A program made the position numbers and the translations under genes. From NCBI RefSeq assembly GCF_029212575.1, contig NZ_JARGPK010000020.1:1-46073 (forward strand): a stretch of 46,073 bases of DNA, given 5' to 3'. Within the stretch, counting starts at the first letter, position 1. Each line of letters begins with the position of its first letter. Shown here in pieces: positions 18,550 through 26,920 of this stretch. The stretch comes from Antarcticimicrobium sp. (GTDB taxonomy: Bacteria > Pseudomonadota > Alphaproteobacteria > Rhodobacterales > Rhodobacteraceae). The notes beneath the pieces were generated by a model. That model was not told the DNA's origin. It did not search any database and saw nothing but the letters and a program-made list of their open reading frames with translations.

Positions 18550-19301
18550 GGGTCACCCAGTCCGAGTTCCGCGCCGCACTGATCGACGCGCGCCTGCCGG
18601 CCCCCGAAGGGTTGCACGATGGTGCGGCACGCCCCGCCGGCCGCCGCTTCGACGTCTATCGCAACAACGTCGCCGTCTCGCTGACCGAGGCGCTGCACGA
18701 GGGGTTCCCGGTGATCGCCCGCCTGCTGGGCAAGACCAACATGGACGGGCTTGCCGGGATGTTCCTGCGCGCGCACCCGCCGCAATCGCCCCTGATGATG
18801 CACTATGGCGACGGCTTCCCGGAGTTCCTCGCCGGGCTCGAACAGCTGTCTCACCTGGGCTACCTGCCCGATGTCGCCCGGCTCGAACTGGCGCTGCGGC
18901 GCGCCTACCACGCCGCCGATGCCGCCCCCCTCGACCCGGTTCGCCTGGCGCAGGTTGCGCCCGAGGATCTGCTCGGCGCGCGCCTCGGCTTCGCCCCCGC
19001 CGCCACCCTGTTGCGCTCGCCCTGGCCAATCTACGACATCTGGCGTTTCAACACCGAGCCCGACGCGCCGAAACCGCGTGCGGTGGCGCAGGACGTGCTG
19101 ATCACCCGCCCGGACTTCGATCCCGCACCGCACCCCCTGCCCCCCGGCGCGGCGGCCTGGATCGCAGCCCTTATGGCCGGCGAAACCTGGTCGGCGGCCG
19201 ACGACGACGCCCGCGCCGATGAGCCCGACTTCGATCCCGCCGCCCCGCTGACCCTGCTGATCCAGGGCGGCGCGATCACCCAACTGACGCTGAAAGGATA
19301 A
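18546..19301 (+). CDS. bufC: DUF2063-type MNIO partner protein
   Basis: A 251-residue protein whose N-terminal 95 residues match the DUF2063 domain: [11 protein letters not shown], then [24 protein letters not shown] and [12 protein letters not shown], ending near YGDGFPEFL. The remainder is alpha/beta and less conserved. The domain was once annotated as putative DNA-binding; in MNIO systems this protein instead binds the precursor leader and forms a complex with the oxidase. Overlap with the oxidase gene by 4 bases supports a one-to-one complex. Confidence 0.88.
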   Translation: MRVTQSEFRAALIDARLPAPEGLHDGAARPAGRRFDVYRNNVAVSLTEALHEGFPVIARLLGKTNMDGLAGMFLRAHPPQSPLMMHYGDGFPEFLAGLEQLSHLGYLPDVARLELALRRAYHAADAAPLDPVRLAQVAPEDLLGARLGFAPAATLLRSPWPIYDIWRFNTEPDAPKPRAVAQDVLITRPDFDPAPHPLPPGAAAWIAALMAGETWSAADDDARADEPDFDPAAPLTLLIQGGAITQLTLKG

Positions 19302-19305
19302 CCCG

Positions 19306-19872
19306 ATGCAGGCGCTGCTCCGGCTCCACAACATGGTTTTCGACGCGCTCGACCGCTCCGCCGGCACATGGCTGTTGCCGCTGCTGGCGCGCCTCACCTT
19401 CGCCGCCACGCTGCTTGTCTATTACTGGAACTCGGCGTCGACCAAGCTGGGCGATGGCGTGCTCGGCCTGTTCCGCCCCTCGGTCGGGGCCTATGCGCAG
19501 ATCTTTCCGCAGCAGTTGGAGGCGGCGGGCTATGACGCCGGCCAGCTCTCGATCCTGCACTGGCTGATGGTGGTCGCCGGCACCTGGGCCGAATTCCTGC
19601 TGCCGGCGCTGATCGTGCTGGGGCTGGCCACTAGGCTCGCCGCGCTGGGCATGATCGGTTTCGTCACGCTGCAATCGCTGACCGACATCTACGGCCACGG
19701 GCAAAGCGACGCCGCCACCATCGGCGCCTGGTTCGACCGGTTTCCGGACGGCGTGATCCTCGACCAGCGGCTGTTCTGGGGCTTCACCCTGGCCTACCTG
19801 GTGGTCCGGGGCGCCGGCGCCGTCTCGCTCGACGCGCTGCTGCGGCAGCGCGCTGTTCCGGCCATGGCCTGA
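19306..19872 (+). CDS. DoxX-family membrane protein of the bufferin operon
   Basis: A 188-residue protein with about four membrane segments: LPLLARLTFAATLLVYYW, a second around LMVVAGTWAEFLLPALIVLG, LAALGMIGFVTLQ, and a C-terminal FTLAYLVVRGAGAVSLDALL. These are DoxX/DUF417-like features. DoxX proteins are frequent fourth members of bufferin operons, where they are thought to provide redox or quinone-linked membrane functions; this is not established. It begins 4 bases after the DUF2063 gene and is the last gene of the operon. Confidence 0.85.
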   Translation: MQALLRLHNMVFDALDRSAGTWLLPLLARLTFAATLLVYYWNSASTKLGDGVLGLFRPSVGAYAQIFPQQLEAAGYDAGQLSILHWLMVVAGTWAEFLLPALIVLGLATRLAALGMIGFVTLQSLTDIYGHGQSDAATIGAWFDRFPDGVILDQRLFWGFTLAYLVVRGAGAVSLDALLRQRAVPAMA

Positions 19873-19892
19873 CCGCCCCTTTCCGGCGCGCC

Positions 19893-20261
19893 CTAGAAAT
19901 GCGCCTTGGGCTCGTCGGGTTTGCCGGCGGCCAGCGCCAGCACCCCGCCCAGACCGACGAAGGCAATCGGGAACATGGTGAAGACGTTGAAGCCAAAGGC
20001 GTAATACATCCCCGCCGTCGACAGCAGCATCAACACCCCGCCCCAGAGCGCCCGGGCCCGCGCCATCGCGCCCCCGGCGATCGCCAGCAGCGGCGACAAC
20101 AGCGAGGCGGTGCGGATCACCTCGACGCGGGCGACCTGTTCGGCCAGCCCCTCGATCTCACCGAAATGCTCCACCGCCTGGGTGTAGCCATAGCTGAAAA
20201 AGCCCACGATCATGCCGACGATCCCGCCGATCAGACCCAGGACAAGGGCCGCGTTGCGCAT
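19893..20261 (-). CDS. Small membrane protein of unknown function
   Basis: A 122-residue protein with four hydrophobic stretches: ALVLGLIGGIVGMIVGFF at the N-terminus, SLLSPLLAIAGGAM in the middle, LWGGVLMLLSTAGMYYAFG, and IAFVGLGGVLALAAG near the end. The layout resembles DUF4064-like small membrane proteins, but I do not recognise it with certainty. It is convergent with the DoxX gene and 39 bases upstream of it lies the start region of the ArsC-like gene on the same strand. Confidence 0.65.
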   Translation of the reverse strand: MRNAALVLGLIGGIVGMIVGFFSYGYTQAVEHFGEIEGLAEQVARVEVIRTASLLSPLLAIAGGAMARARALWGGVLMLLSTAGMYYAFGFNVFTMFPIAFVGLGGVLALAAGKPDEPKAHF

Positions 20262-20300
20262 CTGGTCTCTCCTGTCGTTTGCCCCGACATAAGCGCAAGC

Positions 20301-20618
20301 TCAGTCAACGCCAAGCCCCGCGCGCACCTCCGGCCCCCAGCCGAGGCTGAGCGTGCCGCCCGCGTCGATCAGCGGCCGCTTCATCAAGGCCGGGTGCGCG
20401 GTGAGCAACTCCAGCGGGTCGCCGGCGCGCTCCGACTCGCTCAGACCCCGCCAGGTGGTCGAGCGGGTGTTGAGCAGCTTTGCCCCGAACTGCGCGTAGG
20501 CCGCGCGAAGCACCGCCTCCGGCACCGCCTCGGCACGGAGATCGACGAACGCCGCATCCGGAAGGGATTTCAACGCCTTACGGCAGGTATCGCAGGTTTT
20601 CAGCCCGTAAAGGATCAT
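20301..20618 (-). CDS. ArsC/Spx-family thioredoxin-fold protein
   Basis: A 105-residue protein with the ArsC/YffB layout: LYGLKTCDTCRKAL at the N-terminus carrying a CxxC pair, AAFVDLRAE in the centre, KLLNTRSTTWRGL, and ALMKRPLID near the C-terminus, the arginine region that binds the anionic substrate in arsenate reductases. True arsenate reductase activity is uncertain because YffB-like relatives with the same features act on glutathione or have unknown substrates. The start at 20618 is preferred because the longer frame upstream is low in conserved character. No other arsenic genes are nearby. Confidence 0.85.
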   Translation of the reverse strand: MILYGLKTCDTCRKALKSLPDAAFVDLRAEAVPEAVLRAAYAQFGAKLLNTRSTTWRGLSESERAGDPLELLTAHPALMKRPLIDAGGTLSLGWGPEVRAGLGVD

Positions 20619-20837
20619 CTCTCGCCCCCTTGCCCGCCTGCCGAAATATCCGGCGCGCGGCGGAAAATCACCCCCTTTTTCTTGATTTTTACATTGGCCG
20701 TGCAATCCTGAGGCCGCGCCGCCGCCGATCGGACACCCGCCTATGACACCATATGCCGGTACTGCGTTGAGACCGGCCGCGCCCCCGCGCAGATGCGGCG
20801 CGCGGGGACAAGTGCAAGTCAGAAGGAGACACGGGAC

Positions 20838-21044
20838 ATGCCGAGTGGCACCGTGAAATGGTTCAATACCACCAAGGGTTATGGCTTCATCGCGCCGGAC
20901 GATGGCGGCAAGGATGTGTTCGTGCACATCTCGGCCGTCGAGCGATCCGGGCTGACCGGGCTGGCCGACAATCAGAAAGTGGCCTACGAATTGCAGGATG
21001 GACGGGACGGCCGACAGATGGCCGCGGATCTGAAACCCCTCTAA
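20838..21044 (+). CDS. Cold-shock-domain protein (CspA family)
   Basis: A 68-residue single cold-shock domain with RNA-binding motifs KGYGFI (RNP1) and DVFVHIS (RNP2). It binds single-stranded RNA or DNA and acts as an RNA chaperone; whether it is cold-induced cannot be told. Start ATG at 20838 follows AAGGAGA (20823-20829). There are 219 bases between it and the divergent ArsC-like gene, enough for a long leader as is usual for csp genes. It ends 2 bases from the convergent DUF1810 gene. Confidence 0.93.
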   Translation: MPSGTVKWFNTTKGYGFIAPDDGGKDVFVHISAVERSGLTGLADNQKVAYELQDGRDGRQMAADLKPL

Positions 21045-21046
21045 AT

Positions 21047-21508
21047 TCAGACACGCATTCCGCCCCTCCCGGCCCCGCGCCGGGGCGGGCCCTGGGCCGC
21101 GCGCAGCAGCTCCTGCGTCCGCGCACAGCGCCGCCCGCCGTGAAAGGTCTCGAGCAGGGCGGCAAATTCCGGCCCGCCGTCGGCGGCCTCAAAGAGGGTG
21201 GCCGAGGAGCGCAGCTTCATCGCATCCACCGGCCCGAGGATCGCCTCGGGCGCGGTGCCCGCATGGCCCAGCAGGGCGCGGGCGCAGGCGGTCAGCCGCG
21301 GGCCGAGCACCGGATCGGCAAGAAAGGCACGCGCCTCGGCCAGATCCGCCAGCCCGTAATACTGCGCCGTGGCCGACCGCCCCAGCCCGCGCAACTGGGG
21401 AAAGACGAACCACATCCAGTGGGCGGCCTTTGCCCCGGCGGCAAGCTCCGCCAGCGCGGTGTCATAGGTGGTGGACTGGGCCTGATGGAAGCGGGAGAGA
21501 TCGGGCAT
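21047..21508 (-). CDS. DUF1810-family protein
   Basis: A 153-residue soluble protein beginning MPDLSRFHQAQSTTYDTAL, with GAKAAHWMWFVFPQLRGLG and the later GPVDAMKLRSSATLFEAA, both hallmarks of DUF1810. The function of this family is unknown; conserved His, Trp and Lys/Ser residues suggest a binding or catalytic site. It ends 2 bases from the convergent csp gene. The start ATG at 21508 is placed by the conserved N-terminus. Confidence 0.85.
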   Translation of the reverse strand: MPDLSRFHQAQSTTYDTALAELAAGAKAAHWMWFVFPQLRGLGRSATAQYYGLADLAEARAFLADPVLGPRLTACARALLGHAGTAPEAILGPVDAMKLRSSATLFEAADGGPEFAALLETFHGGRRCARTQELLRAAQGPPRRGAGRGGMRV

Positions 21509-21599
21509 GAGGGGAGTGTAGCGCAAAGCCCGCCACGTCAAAAGCAGCTCCTCGGACCGAAGCCCGAGCGCGGAATCAAGGCCGCAGGCCGCCGCGCCA

Positions 21600-21629
21600 G
21601 CGCCGGACCGGTCCCGCGGTCTGGCGCTC
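21600..21629. repeat. Intergenic hairpin repeat, copy 1
   Basis: Arms AGCGCCGGACCG (21600-21611) and CGGTCTGGCGCT (21618-21629) pair over 12 positions with a single G-U and a 6-base loop. The motif GGTCYGGCGCT recurs in the second element about 90 bases on, so this looks like one unit of an intergenic repeat family. Confidence 0.6.
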
Positions 21630-21699
21630 TGCCAATCTCAGCGCTCCGATAAGAGGGAGTCCGAACCCGGCCGGGATAAAGCGCGCCGATCAGAGGGGG

Positions 21700-21725
21700 C
21701 AGCGCCAGCCCCCGGTCCGGCGCTG
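21700..21725. repeat. Intergenic hairpin repeat, copy 2
   Basis: Arms CAGCGCC (21700-21706) and GGCGCTG (21719-21725) enclose AGCCCCCGGTCC. It shares GGTCCGGCGCTGG-like sequence with the element at 21600-21629. Both sit in the interval between the DUF1810 gene and the end of the AT-rich gene, marking a composition boundary. Confidence 0.5.
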
Positions 21726-21822
21726 GCTGGGGTTGGGGTGTGGGGGTTCGGGAGGCACAACATATGCGTCAGGCATGTGTTATTTTTTCGGATGAAACCT
21801 CATAAAACGACAAGAACAGTTC

Positions 21823-22860
21823 TTACTGTCCCGTCGAGATCGGTAAAGTGCTTCGTGGTAGCATTTCCACGATGTTGTTAGTAGAAGCTCCGGAGTTGTC
21901 GCCCGCCTTGACATATCCAGTATCATGCAACTGGAAAATGGCAGCCGCAGCGTGAGACAAAACAGTATCGCGCGCTTCAGGTGTTCCACTGGCCTCCACC
22001 AACGCTCGATATGTCATCAACGCATTCTGTCTATGTCGATTTACTATCGCATTATGCCTATTAGACAGAAAGTTCTTTGAGCATAAGAAGAGAAGAAAAG
22101 TCAGAACAAAGAAAACCAGCAATTTCGCCGTTATTACCTGAAATGTTTCGAAGCTGGATTTAGGGGCCAGCCAACTCCATTTATGAATAAACAGCGTCAA
22201 TGCTCCGTACACACCAACGCCTGCAGCCGTCCACAAGGTCCACTTTCGCCAAAATTCAGCCAGAGCTTCATGCGTATCAGCTTCTTCTTTAAAATACTTG
22301 GCCTGCTGGACAACCCCTTGCTCAGCGGCAGCCTTTTGAGCTGCATCAAGAGCCAGTTCAGCTTGCTGCTTATTCTCTTCAAGTTCCGCCAAAATGCGAT
22401 CAGTTTGATCTCTAATCGCTTGGATGGTGCCACGCGCTTGTCGTTCTAAATTGGCGAAATCTACCGTTTTTGCCATTGCGAAAGATACCAGCGAGTGTAG
22501 TTTGGTGAATGCTGGCTGTATCTGAGAACGCACTTTGTCTATTAATGCTTTTCTTCGGTTTTCTACATCTCCCTCGGAAAGGCTGAATGACAAAATTTCA
22601 GAAAATAGGTTATACGCGGCATCCGAGATGCTCTTTATTTGGTTCAGCTCATTGTCTGGAAAAAGCTCCAGGGTACTCGAAGGTATTTGTTGGAAGATCC
22701 CCAAAAGTGCGCGAGCAGGCTCGAGAACTTCTTCGAAACTATTTTCAGAACCTAACCGCGTTTTCTGCTCTAGACTCTCTACATTAAACTCTTGAACCCT
22801 TGACAAAGACTCAATCGCCTCTTGAAGAACATCTTCGTTCTGCAGCTCGCCACTAGCCAT
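21823..22860 (-). CDS. AT-rich coiled-coil protein with two membrane segments, function unknown
   Basis: A 345-residue protein that I cannot assign to a characterised family. Residues 1-140 are helical and acidic; 140-200 is a probable coiled coil rich in Glu, Gln and Ala; two hydrophobic segments lie at about 208-226 and 243-262 with a short loop between; the C-terminal domain contains [20 protein letters not shown] and [19 protein letters not shown]. This layout recalls uncharacterised membrane proteins often seen among accessory and defence genes, which is only an impression. The DNA is markedly AT-richer than all neighbours, pointing to transfer. Its ATG overlaps the thyX stop (ATGGCTAG), and its GGAGG ribosome site lies inside the last thyX codons, so it is translated with thyX. 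Confidence 0.75.
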   Translation of the reverse strand: MASGELQNEDVLQEAIESLSRVQEFNVESLEQKTRLGSENSFEEVLEPARALLGIFQQIPSSTLELFPDNELNQIKSISDAAYNLFSEILSFSLSEGDVENRRKALIDKVRSQIQPAFTKLHSLVSFAMAKTVDFANLERQARGTIQAIRDQTDRILAELEENKQQAELALDAAQKAAAEQGVVQQAKYFKEEADTHEALAEFWRKWTLWTAAGVGVYGALTLFIHKWSWLAPKSSFETFQVITAKLLVFFVLTFLLFLCSKNFLSNRHNAIVNRHRQNALMTYRALVEASGTPEARDTVLSHAAAAIFQLHDTGYVKAGDNSGASTNNIVEMLPRSTLPISTGQ

Positions 22861-23761
22861 CCAAAACCTCCATAAACTCCCGCCATTCCCGCTTGGACAG
22901 GCCGGAGCTTTCCTGGCTCACCTCCTCACCCTTCACCATCCGGCGAATGCAATCAAGGGCGGTGGCCGACAGCGTGGCACCCCCCAGGCGGTAATCCTCG
23001 AAGGCGCGATAGGCCGCCGGCACCCAGTCCGCCACGATCTTGCAGATCTCGTCGGCATAGACGCGGATCTCGTATTGCGCGTGGGCATCGGCGCGCAGCC
23101 GCAGGAAGTGGAACAGGTTGTGCAGGTCCACCTTCCAGTACCACTGGGTATAGATGTTGGCGGGCAGGTTCATCCGCGCCAGTTCGCGCGCCAGCCCCTG
23201 CTGGCCGTCGTCGGAGATCATCGCCTGGTAATTGTCATAGGCCCGGGCGCTGTCGGCCTTGAGGATCTCCAGCACCCGCGCGGCCTCCTCCCCCTCCAGC
23301 GTCTCGCCCCGGCCCTGGTTGTTGACGGTGGACTGCGCCGCCACATGCTCCGGCGCCGGGATGTAGAACTCCCGGTCGAGGATCGAGTAGCGCGCCGAAT
23401 ATTCGTTGACGTTGGCGGTGCGGTGACGGATCCACTGGCGGGCGACGAAGACCGGCAGTTTCACATGCAGCTTGATCTCGCACATCTCGAAGGGGGTCGA
23501 ATGCCAGTGCCGCATCAGATAGCGGATCAACCCCTCGTCATTGCTGACCGATTTGGTGCCCTTGCCGTAGGACACCCTTGCGGCCTGGCAGATCGCCGCG
23601 TCGTCGCCCATGTAGTCGATGACGCGCACAAACCCGTGGTCAAGAACGGGATAGGCGGTATAAAGATGATCCTCCATCCCCGGCGCCACCGCGCGCAGGG
23701 TGGGCTGCGGGGCGGCGCGCAGCTCGGCGATCTCGGCCTCTTGCTCGGGCGACAGCGGCAT
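22853..23761 (-). CDS. thyX: Flavin-dependent thymidylate synthase
   Basis: A 302-residue ThyX, making dTMP from dUMP with FAD, NADPH and methylenetetrahydrofolate. The ThyX signature is [14 protein letters not shown] (RHRxxSxNExSxRY with Ala for the first Ser position). Supporting elements are [10 protein letters not shown], the [20 protein letters not shown] segment and [15 protein letters not shown] with the substrate-binding region. Length is somewhat above the usual 220-250 because of an N-terminal extension, common in alphaproteobacteria. No thyA is present in the window. The AT-rich gene downstream overlaps its stop. Confidence 0.95.
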   Translation of the reverse strand: MPLSPEQEAEIAELRAAPQPTLRAVAPGMEDHLYTAYPVLDHGFVRVIDYMGDDAAICQAARVSYGKGTKSVSNDEGLIRYLMRHWHSTPFEMCEIKLHVKLPVFVARQWIRHRTANVNEYSARYSILDREFYIPAPEHVAAQSTVNNQGRGETLEGEEAARVLEILKADSARAYDNYQAMISDDGQQGLARELARMNLPANIYTQWYWKVDLHNLFHFLRLRADAHAQYEIRVYADEICKIVADWVPAAYRAFEDYRLGGATLSATALDCIRRMVKGEEVSQESSGLSKREWREFMEVLDG

Positions 23762-23961
23762 GGCGGGTTCCTTTCACTACATGAGTCGCGGACCCCCACA
23801 TATTGCAGAATAACCCGCATCCACCGCAACATCCGGTATTGCATTTGCGCCATTTTTACCCGGCACGGCCGCGTCCGGGTGTATTGATCATTGACTTTTC
23901 GCCCTGTTTCCAGAACCTTGTGAAAAAAAGCTGATCCAAAAACGATCTGAGGCAGGCAGTC

Positions 23962-25008
23962 ATGAGCAGATTTTTCATCGCGGCAGCGACCGCGTTGGCG
24001 TTGTCGGCGTGCAGCGGCGGGTCCAACCCCTTCGCCGAAGGCGGCTCCGGCACGGATACCGACACGGGCACAGATACCGGCACCGGGATCGACAGTGACC
24101 GTACGCTGCCGCCCGGCACCCCCTCGCCCGGCGCCGACAGCGCAATCTACCGCAGCGAGCCGACCTCGGAGGAGGATGCCTATGCCGGAAACGGCTATGC
24201 CAGCGACATCAGCTACGACTCGGCCAAGGACACCTTCACGGTGAACAACCTCGCCTTCGACGGCGACAACGAATATGCCCGCGGCACCAAGGTGAGCAGC
24301 CTGGCCAGCAAATACGCCGTCTACGAGGCCGACGACCTGGCCACCGATCCCGACAGCAGCAAGCCGATTTCCCAGTTTCGCCACCGGGCGATCTATGGCG
24401 TCAGCCGCAACGGCAGGGACAAGTTCGCCATCGTGCGCACCGGCGCCTATGTCGATTACGGCTTCGGCGGCTTCATCTACCAGCGCGACGGCGACGTCAC
24501 CCTGCCCTCGACCGGGCAGGCGATCTACAACGGCGTGATGGCCGGCCTGCGCGACTTCAACGGCGCCGGCGGGCTGGAATACAGCACCGCCGATATCGAG
24601 ATCGCCATCGACTTCGACGATTTCGACGAAACCACAGGCTCGCGCGGGGATGCGGTTTCGGGCGTCATCACCAACCGCCGCATCTTCGACATCGACGGCG
24701 CCGACATCACCTCCAACGTGCTGACGCGGATCGAGACCAGCGAGGGTATCACCCTGCGCAGCTATCCCACCGCGACCTTCAAGGTCGGGCCCGGCGTGAT
24801 GGACGACAACGGCGAGATCCTGGGCGAGGTCAGCAGCTATTACACCGACAGCACCGGCGCGATCCAGGAATTCGAGACCGGCAACTACTATGCCATCGTC
24901 TCGGGCAACAACGCCAAGCGGATCGTCGGCGTCGTGGTGCTGGAAAACAGCGTCGATCCGATCGCCGACACGGTGCGCGATACCAGCGGCTTCATCGTCT
25001 ACCGCTGA
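23962..25008 (+). CDS. Surface-type lipoprotein, probable Slam substrate
   Basis: A 348-residue lipoprotein with signal sequence MSRFFIAAATALALSAC, the last residue being the lipidated cysteine (residue 17). A low-complexity linker of Gly, Thr and Asp (GSGTDTDTGTDTG) follows, then a beta-rich domain with repeated strands such as YAVYEADDL, HRAIYGVSRNG and GGFIYQRDGDVTLP, and a second set toward the C-terminus ending in GFIVYR. This beta-barrel layout resembles TbpB-like or factor H-binding-like C-lobes. The gene directly downstream encodes a Slam-like outer-membrane protein, so transport of this lipoprotein to the cell surface is inferred. The ligand is unknown; the RNGRDKF and FGGF segments give no hint. 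Confidence 0.75.
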   Translation: MSRFFIAAATALALSACSGGSNPFAEGGSGTDTDTGTDTGTGIDSDRTLPPGTPSPGADSAIYRSEPTSEEDAYAGNGYASDISYDSAKDTFTVNNLAFDGDNEYARGTKVSSLASKYAVYEADDLATDPDSSKPISQFRHRAIYGVSRNGRDKFAIVRTGAYVDYGFGGFIYQRDGDVTLPSTGQAIYNGVMAGLRDFNGAGGLEYSTADIEIAIDFDDFDETTGSRGDAVSGVITNRRIFDIDGADITSNVLTRIETSEGITLRSYPTATFKVGPGVMDDNGEILGEVSSYYTDSTGAIQEFETGNYYAIVSGNNAKRIVGVVVLENSVDPIADTVRDTSGFIVYR

Positions 25009-25018
25009 GGCGGCGGCG

Positions 25019-26416
25019 ATGCCCACACTCCGCACCGGTGCGATCCGCGCATTGGCCTGCCTGTCGATGCTGGCGGCGCTGGCCCTGCCGCTGCGCGCGG
25101 CACCGGTGGAGCTTGCCCCCGACCAGCTGCGCCTGGCCGCGCTGATGGCACTGCGCACCGGTGACGCGCCGCGCGCGCTGCGGTTCTCCGAGGCGCTGCT
25201 GGGGCGCAATCCCGCCGACCGCACGGCGCTGATGCTGCGCTCCCGCGCCGCCCGCGACCTCGGCCAGTTCGCGCTGGCCAAGACCTCGGCCCGCGCGGCT
25301 TGGCGGCTGTCTGCGGACGATGCGCAGAAATATGCCTCCTCGCTGCTGATGGCCCAGGCGCTCAGCTCCGACGGCCATCGCACCCGCGCGCAATGGTGGC
25401 TGCGCCGCGCTGTCCAGCACGCCCCGACCGAGGCCGCCGAGCGCAAGGCGATCGGCGATTTCCGCTACGTGCGTGCACGCAACCCCTGGTCGACGCAGCT
25501 CTCCTTCTCGGTCACGCCGGAATCGAACATCAACAACGGCTCTTCCGCACGCTCCTCCATTCTCAACTACAAGCTGTCGGAACTGCTATTCGGCCAGCCG
25601 GTGGAATACGCATTGGGCGGCACCGCCCGCGCGCTCTCGGGGGTGGAATACGCGCTCGGGGTCACCACCCGCTACCGCTTCGCCGAGACCGAAGCGCGCG
25701 CGCATGACCTGATCCTCACCGCCGATCTGCGCAGCTACACGCTGTCGGGCGAGGCCAAGTCCATCGCCCCCACCGCCAAAGGCAGCGATTTCGCCTTTGC
25801 CACCTATACGCTGGGCTACGGTCACCGCGGGCTCAATCTCAAAGGCCGCGGCGAATACCGCGTCGTCCTCGACGGTGGCCAGAGCTGGTATGGCGGCGCC
25901 GAATACGCCCGCTTCGCAAGGGTCTCCGCCGGGCAATCCTACCGCCTGGCCTCGGGCGACCGGATCAACCTGCGGCTGGCCGGCGAACGCCAGTTCGGCA
26001 TCGCCACCAGCGACAGCGACACGCTGCGCGCCGATCTGTCCTACACCACCCGCATCCGGAACGGCGCCACGCTCTGGACCGGCGCGACGCTGGCCGCCTC
26101 CCAGTCGCCCACCGCCGCCGACGAATACCGCGAGATCGCGCTGCGGACGCAACTGACGCTGGCCAAACCCGTGGTCGGCGCCACCCTCCAGATGGGCCTC
26201 TGGGCCCGCAACCGCAGCTATGATGTCTCGCCGCACAGCCCGGACGGCCGGCAGGAGGATCGCGTGCAGGCCGACCTGACCCTGATCTTCGACAAGATCG
26301 ATTACTACGGCTTCAACCCCACGATGCAGCTCTCCGCCTCGCGCACCGACAGCAACATCGCGCTCTACGATGCCAACCGCATGGGCGTCAATTTCGGCAT
26401 CCAGTCGGCATTCTGA
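25019..26416 (+). CDS. TPR-containing outer-membrane beta-barrel protein, Slam-like (DUF560)
   Basis: A 465-residue protein with signal peptide to LPLRAAP (about residue 27). Residues 30-150 are helical with TPR-like repeats (ALRFSEALLGRNPADRTALM and following). From about residue 160 the sequence is a series of amphipathic strands with NPWSTQLSFSVTPESNINNG as first barrel strand, and it ends with GVNFGIQSAF, the terminal Phe typical of outer-membrane barrels. TPR plus DUF560 is the layout of surface lipoprotein assembly modulators, which move lipoproteins across the outer membrane. Start ATG 25019 lies 10 bases after the lipoprotein stop, so they are co-transcribed. An open frame extends upstream over the lipoprotein gene but lacks a signal peptide. 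Confidence 0.8.
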   Translation: MPTLRTGAIRALACLSMLAALALPLRAAPVELAPDQLRLAALMALRTGDAPRALRFSEALLGRNPADRTALMLRSRAARDLGQFALAKTSARAAWRLSADDAQKYASSLLMAQALSSDGHRTRAQWWLRRAVQHAPTEAAERKAIGDFRYVRARNPWSTQLSFSVTPESNINNGSSARSSILNYKLSELLFGQPVEYALGGTARALSGVEYALGVTTRYRFAETEARAHDLILTADLRSYTLSGEAKSIAPTAKGSDFAFATYTLGYGHRGLNLKGRGEYRVVLDGGQSWYGGAEYARFARVSAGQSYRLASGDRINLRLAGERQFGIATSDSDTLRADLSYTTRIRNGATLWTGATLAASQSPTAADEYREIALRTQLTLAKPVVGATLQMGLWARNRSYDVSPHSPDGRQEDRVQADLTLIFDKIDYYGFNPTMQLSASRTDSNIALYDANRMGVNFGIQSAF

Positions 26417-26491
26417 TCCCCTGCCTGCTCGACAAGCCGCCGCCCCGCATTAGACTGAACGCGTAAATGACACACGGGGGGAGCCGCTCAA

Positions 26492-26920
26492 ATGGCGCTG
26501 ACATACCTGCACACCATGGTCCGGGTGAAGGATCTGGAGAAATCCATGGCCTTCTATCACCTGCTGGGCCTGAAAGAGACCCGGCGCTTTGACAGCGACG
26601 CGGGCCGGTTCTCGCTGATCTTCATGGCGCCGCCGGAGCAGCCCGACTGCCCGATCGAGCTGACCTACAACTGGGATGGCGACGACGGGCTGCCAAGCGA
26701 CAGCCGCCATTTCGGCCATCTCGCCTATGGCGTCGATAACATCTACGCGACCTGCCAGCACCTGATGGACAACGGCGTCACCATCAACCGCCCGCCGCGC
26801 GACGGCCGCATGGCCTTTGTCCGCTCGCCCGACAACATCTCGGTCGAGCTGCTGCAGAACGGCGAGGCCCTGGCCCCTGCCGAACCCTGGGCCAGCATGG
26901 AGAGCGCCGGCCATTGGTAA
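26492..26920 (+). CDS. gloA: Glyoxalase I (lactoylglutathione lyase)
   Basis: A 142-residue metalloenzyme that converts the hemithioacetal of methylglyoxal and glutathione to S-lactoylglutathione. The four metal ligands are at the expected places: His7, Glu56 (CPIELTYN), His76 (HFGHLAYGV) and Glu119 (ISVELLQ), close to His5, Glu56, His74 and Glu122 of the E. coli Ni-dependent enzyme. The shorter length and lack of the insert found in Zn-dependent forms favour the Ni/Co type. It is followed, with a 7-base overlap, by the first DUF1194 gene. Confidence 0.93.
   Translation: MALTYLHTMVRVKDLEKSMAFYHLLGLKETRRFDSDAGRFSLIFMAPPEQPDCPIELTYNWDGDDGLPSDSRHFGHLAYGVDNIYATCQHLMDNGVTINRPPRDGRMAFVRSPDNISVELLQNGEALAPAEPWASMESAGHW

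Noticed and set aside
19899-20711. Plus-strand frame of 270 codons antisense to the small membrane and ArsC-like genes
   Set aside because: Arg/Gln/Pro-rich composition and no motif; both minus-strand genes have family features.
23762-23961. Iron-regulator (Fur or Irr type) box before the lipoprotein/Slam operon
   Set aside because: No convincing match to a known box was found by eye, so iron control is not claimed.
24890-25018. Earlier start for the Slam-like gene inside the lipoprotein gene
   Set aside because: It would place non-signal sequence before the clear signal peptide that begins at 25019.
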